Origin: Ruminococcus sp.
GTDB taxonomy: Bacteria; Bacillota; Clostridia; Oscillospirales; Acutalibacteraceae
Length of the DNA: 58,416 nt
Assembly: GCA_017416065.1 (NCBI GenBank)
Contig: JAFQDM010000026.1
Coordinates: 1 to 58,416, forward strand
Direction: 5' to 3'
In this document: piece by piece, positions 15,186 through 24,299 of the stretch
Layout of the letters: every line of letters starts with the position of its first letter
How positions within the stretch are numbered: the stretch's first letter is position 1
The notes under the pieces: model-generated
The model's input: only the letters and a program-made list of their open reading frames with translations
Database searches by the model: none
What the model was told of the DNA's origin: nothing
Made by a program: the position numbers and the translations under genes

Positions 15186-17951
15186 ATGAAAGACACACAG
15201 CGCCGTATAGCGGCAAAGGAATTTGCTGAATATTGGAAGGACAAGGGCTACGAAAAGGGAGAAACCCAGAAGTTCTGGCTGTCCCTTCTCAGTGATGTGC
15301 TGGGGGTTACTCACCCTGAGCAGTTCATCACCTTTGAGGAGCAGGTTCAGCTTGACCACACAAGCTTTATTGATGCCCACATTCCTGCCACTCACGTGCT
15401 CATTGAGCAAAAGGGCAGGGGCAAAGACCTCAAAAAGCCCATCAAACAGTCCGACGGCACCTTGCTCACTCCCTTTGAGCAGGCTCGCAGATACTCGGCG
15501 GCTCTGCCCTGGAGCCAGCGCCCGCGCTGGATAGTAGCCTGCAATTTTGTAGAGATCCTGGTCTACGATATGGAAAAGCCCAACTCTGAGCCGGAGCAGA
15601 TACTGGTCAGAAATCTGCAGAAGGAGTACTACCGCCTGCAGTTCCTTGTGGACACGGGAGACGAGAACATCCATCGTGAGATGGAGGTATCCGTTAAGGC
15701 GGGCAAGCTTGTGGGTGTGCTTTATGACGAGATCCTCAAGCAGTATGCCGACCCCTCAGACCAGAGAACTCTCCAGAGCCTCAATATGCTCTGCGTGCGC
15801 CTTGTATTCTGCCTTTATGCAGAGGATGCAGGGGTTTTCGGCGGACACAACAAGTTCCATAATTACATAAATTCATTTCCTGCACGGGATATGCGCAGGG
15901 CCCTCATAGAGCTGTTCAGAATCCTTGACACAAAAGACGAGGACAGAGATAAATACGAAGACGAGCTTCTGACACAGTTCCCCTATGTTAACGGCGGACT
16001 TTTTAAAGAAAGCGACATAGAGATTCCGCAGTTCAACGATAAAATACGGGACATACTCCTCAAAAATGCCAGCGCGGACTTTGATTGGTCGGACATCAGC
16101 CCCACCATCTTCGGCGCTGTGTTTGAGTCTACCCTGAACCCGGAAACAAGACGCTCAGGCGGTATGCACTACACGTCAATTGAGAATATCCACAAGGTAA
16201 TAGACCCTCTCTTCCTTGATGAACTCAGGGACGAGCTGCAGGACATAAAGGAGCTCAAGAGCGCCAAAACAAGGGAGAAGAGGATAGACGAGTTCAGATC
16301 CAAGCTATCTTCCCTTACCTTCCTTGATCCCGCCTGCGGCTCAGGCAATTTCCTCACAGAAACATACATCTCCCTCAGAAGACTTGAGAACGAAGCCCTC
16401 AAGGTCATATTGGGAGACCAGATAATCCTTGATATGGGCGACGTTATTCGCGTGTCCATCGGCCAGTTCTACGGAATCGAGATCAACGACTTTGCCTGCA
16501 CGGTAGCCAAAACCGCCATGTGGATCGCAGAATCTCAGATGATGAAGGAGACCGAGAGCATAGTCCACAAAAGCCTCAACTTCCTGCCCCTTAAATCCTA
16601 CGCAAACACTGTGGAGGCAAACGCCCTGCGCATCGACTGGCAGGACGTAGTCCCCAAAGAAAACCTTAACTACATCATGGGCAACCCGCCGTATGGAGGA
16701 TATAAATTTCAAAGTGCAACGCAAAAAGAAGAAATAGAAATCGTTGCAAAAGAGTTTAAGAATTATGGAACTTTGGATTATGTTTCTTCTTGGTTTATAA
16801 AGGCATCAAGATTTATATGTAATACTAATATTTTAGCGGCATTTGTTGCTACAAATTCAATATGTCAAGGTGAGCATGTTACTACTTTATGGAAACCCAT
16901 ATTCAATATGGATATATCAATTATATTTGCTTATCGTACATTTACTTGGAATAGCGAAGCGGTAGAAAAATCTGCAGTTCATTGTGTTATTATTGGATTT
17001 GCCAATTCATCTGTTAATAGGCAAAAATATATATGGAGCGAGTCAGGCATAAATAAAAAGGTTGATTTTATAAATGGTTATTTGTTAGATTCCTCAAACG
17101 TTTTTATTGAAAAGAGAAATAAACCATGGTCAAGTGAAATACCGATTGCAACCAAAGGAAATGCCGCAATGGATGATGGTAATTTAACTATGACCGATTT
17201 AGAAAGAGAGGAAATCTTATCTCGAGAGCCTAATCTGCGTAATGTTATTAAACGACATATGAGTGCAGATGATTTCTTGAATGATAAAAAGAATTATTGC
17301 TTTTGGTTTTATAATGCTGATATAACTGATTACGTACATAGTAAAGAGGTGCAACGAAGACTACAAGCTGTAAAAGCATACAGGGAAAGCAGTAATCGTT
17401 CAGCAACTAAGAAAATGTCAGATTATCCAATGCTGTTTGCGGAAATTCGTCAGCCTGACAGCAACTACATTATGATGCCTGTCGTTTCTTCTGAACGAAG
17501 ATCTTATATACCAATTGCTTTTTTATCTCCTGACATTATTAACAGTTATGCAAGTATTTCCATCCCAAATGCAGGGTTATATCATTTCGGTGTATTAACA
17601 TCTAATGTGCACAATGCTTGGATGAGGGCTGTGGCGGGAAGATTAAAGAGCGATTATAGATATGCAACGTCATTAGTGTACAATACTTTTCCTTGGCCTT
17701 GTTTGTCCGAAAAACAGCAAGCAGAAATTGAGAAAACTGCTCAAAACATACTTGATGTAAGAGCGAAATTTGTAGGGAAGTCGTTAGCTACTCTTTATGA
17801 CAGAGTTGGAATGCCGCCCGAACTTAGAAAGGCTCATCAAGCTAACGATTTAGCTGTTATGAAAGCTTATGGATTTAAAAGAGATTTATCGGAGTCCGCT
17901 ATAGTAGCCGAACTTATGAAAATGTATCAAGAATTGACGAAATACTTCTAA
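15186..17951 (+). CDS. MmeI-like (type IIL) restriction-modification enzyme
   Basis: The 921-residue single-chain protein cuts and methylates DNA if it behaves like its family. The N-terminal nuclease region has the PD-ExK-like set D63...E74-x-K76 (IEQKGRGK). A helical connector follows. The gamma-class adenine methyltransferase core has motif I LDPACGSGNF near 380 and motif IV NPPYGG at 500-505. The remaining 400 residues contain the target-recognition domain and the C-terminal cap (late PWP). ATG 15186 follows AAGGAG. Base use changes sharply just after NPPYGG (about 16700): GC-rich host-like codons before, AT-rich codons after. This suggests that the specificity half was replaced by recombination. 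The abiH gene follows. Confidence 0.88.
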   Translation: MKDTQRRIAAKEFAEYWKDKGYEKGETQKFWLSLLSDVLGVTHPEQFITFEEQVQLDHTSFIDAHIPATHVLIEQKGRGKDLKKPIKQSDGTLLTPFEQARRYSAALPWSQRPRWIVACNFVEILVYDMEKPNSEPEQILVRNLQKEYYRLQFLVDTGDENIHREMEVSVKAGKLVGVLYDEILKQYADPSDQRTLQSLNMLCVRLVFCLYAEDAGVFGGHNKFHNYINSFPARDMRRALIELFRILDTKDEDRDKYEDELLTQFPYVNGGLFKESDIEIPQFNDKIRDILLKNASADFDWSDISPTIFGAVFESTLNPETRRSGGMHYTSIENIHKVIDPLFLDELRDELQDIKELKSAKTREKRIDEFRSKLSSLTFLDPACGSGNFLTETYISLRRLENEALKVILGDQIILDMGDVIRVSIGQFYGIEINDFACTVAKTAMWIAESQMMKETESIVHKSLNFLPLKSYANTVEANALRIDWQDVVPKENLNYIMGNPPYGGYKFQSATQKEEIEIVAKEFKNYGTLDYVSSWFIKASRFICNTNILAAFVATNSICQGEHVTTLWKPIFNMDISIIFAYRTFTWNSEAVEKSAVHCVIIGFANSSVNRQKYIWSESGINKKVDFINGYLLDSSNVFIEKRNKPWSSEIPIATKGNAAMDDGNLTMTDLEREEILSREPNLRNVIKRHMSADDFLNDKKNYCFWFYNADITDYVHSKEVQRRLQAVKAYRESSNRSATKKMSDYPMLFAEIRQPDSNYIMMPVVSSERRSYIPIAFLSPDIINSYASISIPNAGLYHFGVLTSNVHNAWMRAVAGRLKSDYRYATSLVYNTFPWPCLSEKQQAEIEKTAQNILDVRAKFVGKSLATLYDRVGMPPELRKAHQANDLAVMKAYGFKRDLSESAIVAELMKMYQELTKYF

Positions 17952-18012
17952 CACCCCTTTTATAACAAGATGCATTGTGAATGAAAATACATTCAGATAT
18001 TATGGAGGTAGT

Positions 18013-19230
18013 ATGAACGTTCTACTCTTAGGCAATGGGTTTGATTTGCATCACAAATTACCAACGAAATATATTAACTTTTTACATACTGTTGATTTTT
18101 TGTCTCGTGAAGGAACAAACAATTTTAAGACCATTGGAAATGTTTTTGGGAATAGTCGTTTGTCTTCTATAGACAAAGAAATAAAAGAAAGTTACCTATC
18201 TTATCAAGATATATATGAAAGTACAGAATTGAATCAAACTACTGTTGATAAATTAAAAGAACTAAAATCAAATATGTGGTTTACTTATTTTTTGTCATCT
18301 ATAAACGATGATATTACATGGATTGATTTTGAAAGAAAGGTATCTGAAGTAATAGAAGGTATAAGCAAATTGTTGGATAATAGAGATACAAAAACTTTAT
18401 ATATAAACAGATGTATTAAAAACCCAACAATTAAGCAAGTTATATTAAAATTTACTTTCTTTTTAGAAGAAGGTAGTCGTACTTATGCGGCTGGAGCAAA
18501 GGATGTAAAGCGAGAATTTTTAGAAAATTATCCCTTGGGCTCAGATAACTATATAATTGATACTGAAAAAATAGTGAGAACACTAATGAAATCGCTTTAC
18601 GAATTATCTGAAGGGTTAAGATTGTATTTATTTGAATTTGTAGATAAACTCTTACCTATGCTTACTAATAAAAAAGAATTTGAAATGTGGAAGAAGCATT
18701 TCATAATTATAGATAAAATAGTGAGTTTTAATTACACCAATACATGTGAGAAAGTGTATTCAAAAGATGTTATTCATTTGCATGGAAATGTTGACGATAA
18801 GATTATCTTGGGCATAAATCCTGATTCAGCAGATGAGATAGATACAGTTAATACTGCATTTATCCAATTTAAGAAGTATTTTCAAAGGATCATATATAAA
18901 ACTGATATTAAGTATTTGACATTTATCAAGGAAATAAAAGATCCAGATGAACGTCCAATCAATCATCTGTTTGTTATAGGGCATTCTTTAGATGTTACAG
19001 ATGAAGACATAATTAAGGAGTTATTTGAGTTATCAAAAAATATAATAGTATTAAACTATAATGAATTTGATGAAGTAAGTCATGTTACTAATTTGGTAAA
19101 CATATATGGAAAAGAACGGTTTGATGATTTAAGATTAAATAATAATCTAACGTTCTTGCCTATTGATACGAATATTAAGGAATTTATAGAAAAGAATGAT
19201 GAGTTTAAAAAAATCCATGATAGCTTTTAA
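18013..19230 (+). CDS. abiH: AbiH-family abortive infection protein
   Basis: The 405-residue protein starts with the AbiH hallmark LLLGNGFDLHHKLPTKYINFL. Later it has VSFNYTNTCEKVY, IHLHGNVDDKIILGIN and FVIGHSLDVTDEDII, a set conserved in the AbiH family (first described from lactococcal phage-resistance plasmids). The mechanism is not established; the motifs resemble a nucleotide-binding SIR2-like fold. Start ATG 18013 has GGAGG at 18004. It lies 61 bases after the RM gene with no terminator between, so the two probably form one defence operon. The gene is very AT-rich, like the 3' part of the RM gene and unlike the genes on either side, indicating transfer. Confidence 0.88.
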   Translation: MNVLLLGNGFDLHHKLPTKYINFLHTVDFLSREGTNNFKTIGNVFGNSRLSSIDKEIKESYLSYQDIYESTELNQTTVDKLKELKSNMWFTYFLSSINDDITWIDFERKVSEVIEGISKLLDNRDTKTLYINRCIKNPTIKQVILKFTFFLEEGSRTYAAGAKDVKREFLENYPLGSDNYIIDTEKIVRTLMKSLYELSEGLRLYLFEFVDKLLPMLTNKKEFEMWKKHFIIIDKIVSFNYTNTCEKVYSKDVIHLHGNVDDKIILGINPDSADEIDTVNTAFIQFKKYFQRIIYKTDIKYLTFIKEIKDPDERPINHLFVIGHSLDVTDEDIIKELFELSKNIIVLNYNEFDEVSHVTNLVNIYGKERFDDLRLNNNLTFLPIDTNIKEFIEKNDEFKKIHDSF

Positions 19231-19359
19231 TAAGTAGTACATACTTGTAAGATTATACTGTACAGTTCTTTTGATAATAAAGAATGGTAATTAGTGTGAT
19301 TGGAATATCAGTAGGTAAAAAGGTTTACCCTTTAAGATAAAGGAAATCATCCCAAAATA

Positions 19360-19398
19360 AAAGCACCCGAGTCCGGATTTTTCAGACTTGGGTGCTTG
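19360..19398. terminator. Terminator shared by abiH and xpt
   Basis: AAGCACCCgAGTC / cAGACTtGGGTGCTT with A and T runs on both flanks; convergent genes end on either side. Confidence 0.85.
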
Positions 19399-19472
19399 TT
19401 GTTTGTCCTGTACTTTGTTTTTGCTTATTTATTCAATACTCTGCTACTTTGCGTTTGTATTCTTTAAGAGGG

Positions 19473-20057
19473 TCAGTCCTGCGCTCTGAAGTCGATGGTG
19501 CCTGTTTCTGCGTCCATAGCGTCCACAATTGCCAGGGACTCCACGTGGTAGCCCATATTGCGGATGACCCTGCCGCCTATCTGGAAGCCTTTCTCAATTA
19601 CTATGCCGCAGCCCTCAACGATAGCTCCTGCAGACTCTGCAATGGAGATAAGTCCCTGCAGGGCACAGCCGTTGGCAAGGAAGTCGTCAATAATGAGTAC
19701 GTGCTCACCCTCGTGGAGGAATTTCTTGGAAACAATGACCTGATTCTTGTTTTTGTGGGTAAAGGACTCAACCTCTGCCACGTACATATCTCCGTCTATG
19801 TTGATGGATTTTGACTTTTTGGCAAAAACAAGGGGAACGCCGAACTCCTTTGCAACAAAGGCGGCAATGCCTATGCCCGATGCCTCAATGGTCATAACCT
19901 TTGTGATGGTCTTGGAGCCGAAGCGGCGCTTGAACTCTCTGCCTATCTCCTCCATAAGCTCAATGTCCATCTGGTGATTCAGAAAGCTGTCAACCTTCAG
20001 AACGTTGCCGGATTTAACGATTCCGTCCTTGATGATTCTTTCTTCTAAAAAGTTCAT
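19473..20057 (-). CDS. xpt: Xanthine phosphoribosyltransferase
   Basis: The 194-residue type I phosphoribosyltransferase converts xanthine and PRPP to XMP in purine salvage. The PRPP motif [13 protein letters not shown] sits near 125-137. Family-specific features are the N-terminal [26 protein letters not shown] (read in two parts), [10 protein letters not shown] and the C-terminal [15 protein letters not shown]. Length fits Xpt exactly. It lies 24 bases downstream of the flavoprotein gene on the same transcript. I see no purine riboswitch in front of the operon. An AAAGGGAG ribosome site precedes the ATG. Confidence 0.93.
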   Translation of the reverse strand: MNFLEERIIKDGIVKSGNVLKVDSFLNHQMDIELMEEIGREFKRRFGSKTITKVMTIEASGIGIAAFVAKEFGVPLVFAKKSKSINIDGDMYVAEVESFTHKNKNQVIVSKKFLHEGEHVLIIDDFLANGCALQGLISIAESAGAIVEGCGIVIEKGFQIGGRVIRNMGYHVESLAIVDAMDAETGTIDFRAQD

Positions 20058-20081
20058 ATATCTTAATTCTCCCTTTTGTGA

Positions 20082-21446
20082 TTACATTGTAATATCTCTT
20101 GCCACGTACACGCCGCTTGCGGATGCGTGGGACAAGGAGTGGGTGATTCCGCTTCCGTCGCCGATGATGTAGAGGCCGGGGAAGCAGGTCTCCAGATGGT
20201 TGTTGACCTTGACCTCCATATTGTAGAACTTGACCTCAACTCCGTAGAGCAGGGTGTCGTCATTGGCGGTACCGGGTGCTACCTTGTCAAGGGCGTATAT
20301 CATATCAATGATCGCATCAAGTATGCGCTTGGGAAGCACAAGGCTCAGGTCTCCGGGGGTGGCGTTCAGGGTAGGGGTGATGAACGCATCGCTCATTCTG
20401 CCTTCTGTGGAGCGTCTGCCTCGGATAAGATCTCCGAACCTTTGCACAATAACTCCTCCGCCCAGCATATTGCTCAGCCTTGCAATGGACTCGCCGTAGC
20501 CGTTGGAATCCTTGAAGGGCTCTGAAAAGTGCTGAGCCACCAAAAGTGCAAAGTTTGTGTTTTCTGTCTGCTTTGCAGGGTCTTCATAGCTGTGGCCGTT
20601 AACGGTGATGATGCCGTTTGTGTTTTCGTTTACAACCGCACCCTTGGGATTCATACAGAAGGTGCGCACCTTGTCGCCGTATTTCTCTGTGCGGTAAACT
20701 ATCTTGCTTTCGTACAGCTCGTCTGTCAGATGTGCAAAAACGTTTGCAGGCAGCTCTACGCGCACACCGATATCCACACGGTTGGAGCTTGTGGGAATAT
20801 CCAGGTCCTTGCAGACCTTTTCCATCCATTTGCTTCCGCTTCTGCCTACGGACACAATGCACTTGTAGCAGGAGTACGCCGCCTCTTTGCACTTGACGCT
20901 GTAGCCTCCCGCAATGATCTTGATCGCCTCAACGGGGGTATCAAAGTAGAAATCCACCTTATCCTTCAGGTAATCGTAGATGTTTTCCAGCACGATGTAG
21001 TTTATATCTGTGCCCAAATGCCGCACGGAGGCATCCAGAAGATGCAGGTCGTGCTGAATACACAGGGTCTTGAAGCGACTGCCTGCGGTTGAGTAGAGCT
21101 TTGTGCCCTGACCGCCGAATTTCAGGTTGATCTCGTCTACATAATGCATCAGGTCCAGAGCCTGCTTTTTGCCGATGTACTCGTACAAGGTGCCGCCGAA
21201 ATCGTTGGTTATGTTGTATTTTCCGTCAGAAAAAGCTCCTGCACCGCCAAAGCCACTCATAATTGAACAGCTTTTGCAGCCAATGCAGCTTTTGATCTTG
21301 TCGCCGTCAATAGGGCAGTTGCGCTTGCTCAGCTCATGACCTGCCTCAAAAACCGCTATCTTCAGGTGGGGCTTGTGCTGCAGCAGCTCGTAGGCTGCAA
21401 AAATACCGCCGGGACCTGCTCCGATAATAATTACGTCATAGTTCAT
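20082..21446 (-). CDS. NAD(P)/FAD-dependent oxidoreductase
   Basis: The 454-residue flavoprotein has an N-terminal dinucleotide motif, IIGAGPGGIFAAYE. A cysteine-rich stretch follows (CPIDG, CIGCKSCSIMSGFGGAGAF) near residues 45-75. The second part has CIVSVGRSGSKWMEK, and the C-terminal FAD motif is GLYIIGDGSGITHSLSHA. It fits the broad COG2509-like uncharacterised dehydrogenase group of Firmicutes; substrate and redox partner are unknown. The CxxCxxC cysteines could hold a cluster or act as redox thiols (inference). GGAGGACATCTG precedes the ATG. It is the first gene of an operon with xpt. Confidence 0.85.
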   Translation of the reverse strand: MNYDVIIIGAGPGGIFAAYELLQHKPHLKIAVFEAGHELSKRNCPIDGDKIKSCIGCKSCSIMSGFGGAGAFSDGKYNITNDFGGTLYEYIGKKQALDLMHYVDEINLKFGGQGTKLYSTAGSRFKTLCIQHDLHLLDASVRHLGTDINYIVLENIYDYLKDKVDFYFDTPVEAIKIIAGGYSVKCKEAAYSCYKCIVSVGRSGSKWMEKVCKDLDIPTSSNRVDIGVRVELPANVFAHLTDELYESKIVYRTEKYGDKVRTFCMNPKGAVVNENTNGIITVNGHSYEDPAKQTENTNFALLVAQHFSEPFKDSNGYGESIARLSNMLGGGVIVQRFGDLIRGRRSTEGRMSDAFITPTLNATPGDLSLVLPKRILDAIIDMIYALDKVAPGTANDDTLLYGVEVKFYNMEVKVNNHLETCFPGLYIIGDGSGITHSLSHASASGVYVARDITM

Positions 21447-21482
21447 CAGATGTCCTCCTTATCTGAGTTTATATGCAAATTA

Positions 21483-21511
21483 ATAATATCATATCAGCTC
21501 CAAAATGTAAA
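21483..21511 (-). promoter_or_regulatory. Promoter of the flavoprotein-xpt operon
   Basis: Minus strand: TTTACA, 17 bases, TATTAT. Confidence 0.7.
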
Positions 21512-21537
21512 TCGTATCCTGTGCACAAATTTGCATA

Positions 21538-21575
21538 CAAAAACACCCAAGCCGAAATCAGCTTGGGTGCGATGA
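21538..21575 (-). terminator. Terminator-like hairpin of the AAGCACCC family
   Basis: Minus strand: CACCCAAGC / GCTTGGGTG with loop TGATTTCG, then TTTTTGT. It sits downstream of the repeat array and tRNA block. Confidence 0.75.
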
Positions 21576-21671
21576 GCAGGTATAAGCCTTAATTGCATTA
21601 CGAACGTCATTTAAAATGCTTTGGTGGGTCAGATCCGTCTTGACGGGGGTTGGTGATATTGTGCCGAAAAA

Positions 21672-21864
21672 ATCACGGCGAAGCCGTGTATATCATCAAT
21701 TTCGCAGGAATTGCATATCATCAACGATGTTAACCGTTGCATATCATCATTGCGAGAGTTTTTATGATACACGCTGATGCGTGATGATATACAGTCCTAA
21801 CGGACTGATGAGATACAACAATGGCTTTGCCATTGTTGATAATATACCATTGCTTTCGCAATGA
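21672..21864. repeat. Array of short palindromes joined by TATCATC/GATGATA
   Basis: Different small hairpins are separated by the same short spacer, TATCATC, or its complement in the right half. Examples are CACGGCGAAGCCGTG, CAGTCCTAACGGACTG, CAACAATGGCTTTGCCATTGTTG and ATTGCTTTCGCAAT. No ORF is present. It fills most of the gap between the flavoprotein operon and the tRNA genes. Confidence 0.75.
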
Positions 21865-21865
21865 A

Positions 21866-21900
21866 TAAAAAAATAGACTTGCAATAAGCAAGTCTATTTT
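21866..21900 (-). terminator. Terminator of the tRNA-Thr/tRNA-Tyr operon
   Basis: AAAATAGACTTGC / GCAAGTCTATTTT with loop AATAA and T run on the minus strand, directly after tRNA-Tyr. Confidence 0.9.
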
Positions 21901-21901
21901 T

Positions 21902-21986
21902 TGGTGGGAGAAGGTGGATTCGAACCACCGAAGTCACTGACAACAGATTTACAGTCTGCCCCCTTTGGCCACTCGGGAATTCTCCC
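21902..21986 (-). tRNA. tRNA-Tyr (anticodon GTA)
   Basis: This is an 85-base class II tRNA. The acceptor GGGAGAA pairs with TTCTCCC, the anticodon stem-loop CAGACTGTAAATCTG gives GTA, a long variable arm is present, the T arm is GGTTCGAATCC, and CCA is encoded. Confidence 0.95.
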
Positions 21987-22021
21987 ATATGAAAGACCTG
22001 CCTTTTAGACAGGTCTCATTT

Positions 22022-22097
22022 TGGAGCTGGTGGACGGACTTGAACCCCCGACCTGCTGATTACAAATCAGCTGCTCTACCAACTGAGCTACACCAGC
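22022..22097 (-). tRNA. tRNA-Thr (anticodon TGT)
   Basis: A 76-base cloverleaf with acceptor GCTGGTG / CACCAGC, anticodon loop TTTGTAA giving TGT, T arm GGGTTCAAGTC and encoded CCA. A small hairpin (AGACCTG / CAGGTCT) lies between it and tRNA-Tyr at 21990-22015, and may mark the processing site. Confidence 0.95.
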
Positions 22098-22114
22098 ACG
22101 AAAAGTGCTCATTT

Positions 22115-22143
22115 AATATAACACGATGATTCAGGATTGTCAA
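22115..22143 (-). promoter_or_regulatory. Promoter of the tRNA-Thr/tRNA-Tyr operon
   Basis: Minus strand: TTGACA, 17 bases, TATATT, ending 18 bases before tRNA-Thr. Confidence 0.85.
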
Positions 22144-22195
22144 TACTTTTTTGATAAATTTTTTATTTTTTCTCTGAAAATTTATTTTCTCTCTA

Positions 22196-22224
22196 TTGTT
22201 TTTCCTTTTTAAATATAGTATTAT
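22196..22224 (+). promoter_or_regulatory. Putative promoter of the ABC-F gene
   Basis: TTGTTT, 17 bases, TATTAT, leaving a leader of about 75 bases. ABC-F resistance genes often carry attenuator leaders, but no clear terminator is seen here. Confidence 0.5.
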
Positions 22225-22302
22225 TACTTTTGTGATTTTTGGGGCAGATGTGCTCTGCTGCCATAATATCGCAGAATACTTTGCAGAAAAGAGGTGTGTG
22301 CT

Positions 22303-24210
22303 TTGGCGGTACTGAGTGCCAGGGGGCTTTCTATGGCTTTTGTGGAGAGAACTCTGTTCTCTGACGTAAGCTTTGACATTGAAAAGCGGGATAAAATGGG
22401 ATTCATCGGCAGAAACGGTACCGGCAAATCCACGCTTTTCAAGATAATAACGGGTGAGCTGGAGGCTACCTCAGGAGATGTGTTCATTGCTTCAGAGGCA
22501 AAGGTTGGCTATATGCGCCAGCATGCCTGCACAGACCCCGACCGCACCATTTTTGAGGAACTTCGGCTTGTGTTTTCTCATTTGATTGAGATGGAGCAGG
22601 AGATCGAGACCCTGACACGCAGCATAGATATGGGGCAAGGAGATATAGATGCACTCATTGCACGGCAGACAATGCTCATTGAGCGCTTCAGCCGCAACGG
22701 AGGGCTTACCTACAACAGCCGCACACGCAGTGCTTTGCTGGGACTTGGGTTTTCTGAGGAGGACTTTGACCGCAGGGTAGGGTCACTCAGCGGAGGTCAG
22801 GCCTCCAAGCTCTCTCTTGCAAAGCTTTTGTTGTCCTCTGCAGATCTGCTTTTGCTTGACGAGCCCACAAACCATCTGGACATTAATTCCGTCAGGTGGC
22901 TGGAGAGCTTCCTCAGGGATTTCCCCGGTGCGGCGCTGATAATCAGCCACGACAGATATTTCCTTGATGCCGTTACCAACAAGACCATTGAGCTTGAACA
23001 TAAGAAGATTCAGTGCTACGAGGGCAACTACTCTGTTTTTATGGAGAAGAAGGCCCGCGAGCTTGAGGCGGCAAGGCGGCTCTATGAGCGCGACAGCCGA
23101 GAGATAAAGAGGATAGAGGGTATTGTTGAGCAGCAGAAGCGATGGGGCAGAGAGCATAACTTTATTACAGCCGCCAGCAAGCAGAAAGAGGCTGACAGGA
23201 TAAAGGAGAGGCTTCAAAAGCCGGAGAGTGAAGAAAGCGCCATCCGCCTTAAGTTTGAGCCTAAAAGAGAAAGCGGCAACGACGTGCTTATCTGCCGCAA
23301 TATCTCCAAAAGCTTTGGGGAGAATAAGGTGCTCAGCAACATAAATATGCATATCCGCCGAGGCGAGAGAGTGTTTGTTGTGGGGGCTAACGGATGCGGC
23401 AAGACCACACTCTTTAAGGTGCTTTGCAGACAGTACGAGGCACAGTTTGACGAGCTGACCTTTGGCGCTCGGGTGGACGTGGGGTATTTTGACCAGATGC
23501 AGTCGGATCTTGATCCGCAAAACGACCCTGTATCTGAGATAAGCGATGCTTACCCTCATATGAGCAATACGCAGATCCGCACGGCACTTGGCTCGTTTCT
23601 TATAAAGGGCGATGATGTCTTTAAGCCTATCTCAGCTCTAAGCGGCGGAGAAAGAGCAAGGATCGCCTTGCTTAAATTAGTGCTCTCAGGAGCAAATTTC
23701 TTTCTTCTTGACGAGCCTACGAATCATCTGGATGCACCGTCAAGAGAGGCTCTGGAGCAGACTTTGCTTGAGTATGAGGGCACTATGCTGATAATCAGCC
23801 ACGACAGATACTTTATAAATAAGCTTGCAGACCGCATAATTGAGATCACACCAGAGGGAGCCAAGGAATACCTTGGAAATTATGATTATTATGCGGAAAA
23901 GACTGCCGCCCTGCAAGGGGAAGGGCTTGATGCCCAAAGCTCTCAAACTCAGGCGAAAAAGCCCAAGGTGAACGAATACAAGCTGAGAAAAGAGGAGCAG
24001 GCTCGTGAGCGCAAGCGCCAAAGCGACCTGAAAAAGACAGAGCAAAGGATAGAGGAGCTGGATCTGCAGATAGAAGAGCTGCAGTCAAAGCTTCAAGGCG
24101 AAGAGGTCACAAGCGATTACGAGAAGCTTATAGAGCTTACAAAGGCCCTGGAGGATCTGCAGAATGAACAGGCGCAGGTCTATGACTTATGGGAGGCTCT
24201 GATGGAGTAA
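22303..24210 (+). CDS. ABC-F family ATPase
   Basis: The 635-residue protein has two ATPase cassettes and no membrane segments, the ABC-F pattern of ribosome-acting translation factors. First cassette: Walker A GRNGTGKST near 36, signature LSGGQ near 162, Walker B LLLLDEPTNHLD. Second: GANGCGKTT near 361, LSGGE, FFLLDEPTNHLD. The P-site-tRNA-interacting linker lies between them (about 240-320, rich in Glu, Arg and Lys), and a charged coiled coil ends the protein. It may be a housekeeping YdiF/Uup-like factor or an antibiotic-resistance type; sequence reading does not separate these. A TTG start at 22303 is inferred because GAAAAGAGG ends 8 bases before; the GTG at 22294 overlaps that site. Confidence 0.88.
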   Translation: MAVLSARGLSMAFVERTLFSDVSFDIEKRDKMGFIGRNGTGKSTLFKIITGELEATSGDVFIASEAKVGYMRQHACTDPDRTIFEELRLVFSHLIEMEQEIETLTRSIDMGQGDIDALIARQTMLIERFSRNGGLTYNSRTRSALLGLGFSEEDFDRRVGSLSGGQASKLSLAKLLLSSADLLLLDEPTNHLDINSVRWLESFLRDFPGAALIISHDRYFLDAVTNKTIELEHKKIQCYEGNYSVFMEKKARELEAARRLYERDSREIKRIEGIVEQQKRWGREHNFITAASKQKEADRIKERLQKPESEESAIRLKFEPKRESGNDVLICRNISKSFGENKVLSNINMHIRRGERVFVVGANGCGKTTLFKVLCRQYEAQFDELTFGARVDVGYFDQMQSDLDPQNDPVSEISDAYPHMSNTQIRTALGSFLIKGDDVFKPISALSGGERARIALLKLVLSGANFFLLDEPTNHLDAPSREALEQTLLEYEGTMLIISHDRYFINKLADRIIEITPEGAKEYLGNYDYYAEKTAALQGEGLDAQSSQTQAKKPKVNEYKLRKEEQARERKRQSDLKKTEQRIEELDLQIEELQSKLQGEEVTSDYEKLIELTKALEDLQNEQAQVYDLWEALME

Positions 24211-24231
24211 GATATTTCATATTTTATTCAG

Positions 24232-24260
24232 TTGACATTAAGCTCCATTTGGATTATATT
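24232..24260 (+). promoter_or_regulatory. Promoter of the lipoprotein gene
   Basis: TTGACA, 17 bases, TATATT, 39 bases before the start codon. Confidence 0.8.
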
Positions 24261-24299
24261 TAGATTGTCTTTTATTAAAATATACGGGAGGACAAAGTT

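Noticed and set aside
15186-19230. Prophage or integrative element carrying the defence genes
   Set aside because: No integrase, phage structural gene or flanking direct repeat is seen; the AT-rich segment begins inside the RM gene, which fits recombination better than insertion.
20058-21540. Purine riboswitch for the xpt operon
   Set aside because: Neither the 24-base gap before xpt nor the leader before the flavoprotein gene has the conserved purine-aptamer core.
21672-21864. Possible CRISPR array
   Set aside because: The constant part is only about 7-9 bases, the variable parts are palindromes of unequal length, and no cas gene is near.
22783-23559. 258-codon antisense frame inside the ABC-F gene
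   Set aside because: Shadow of a gene with intact ATPase motifs; no start signals.
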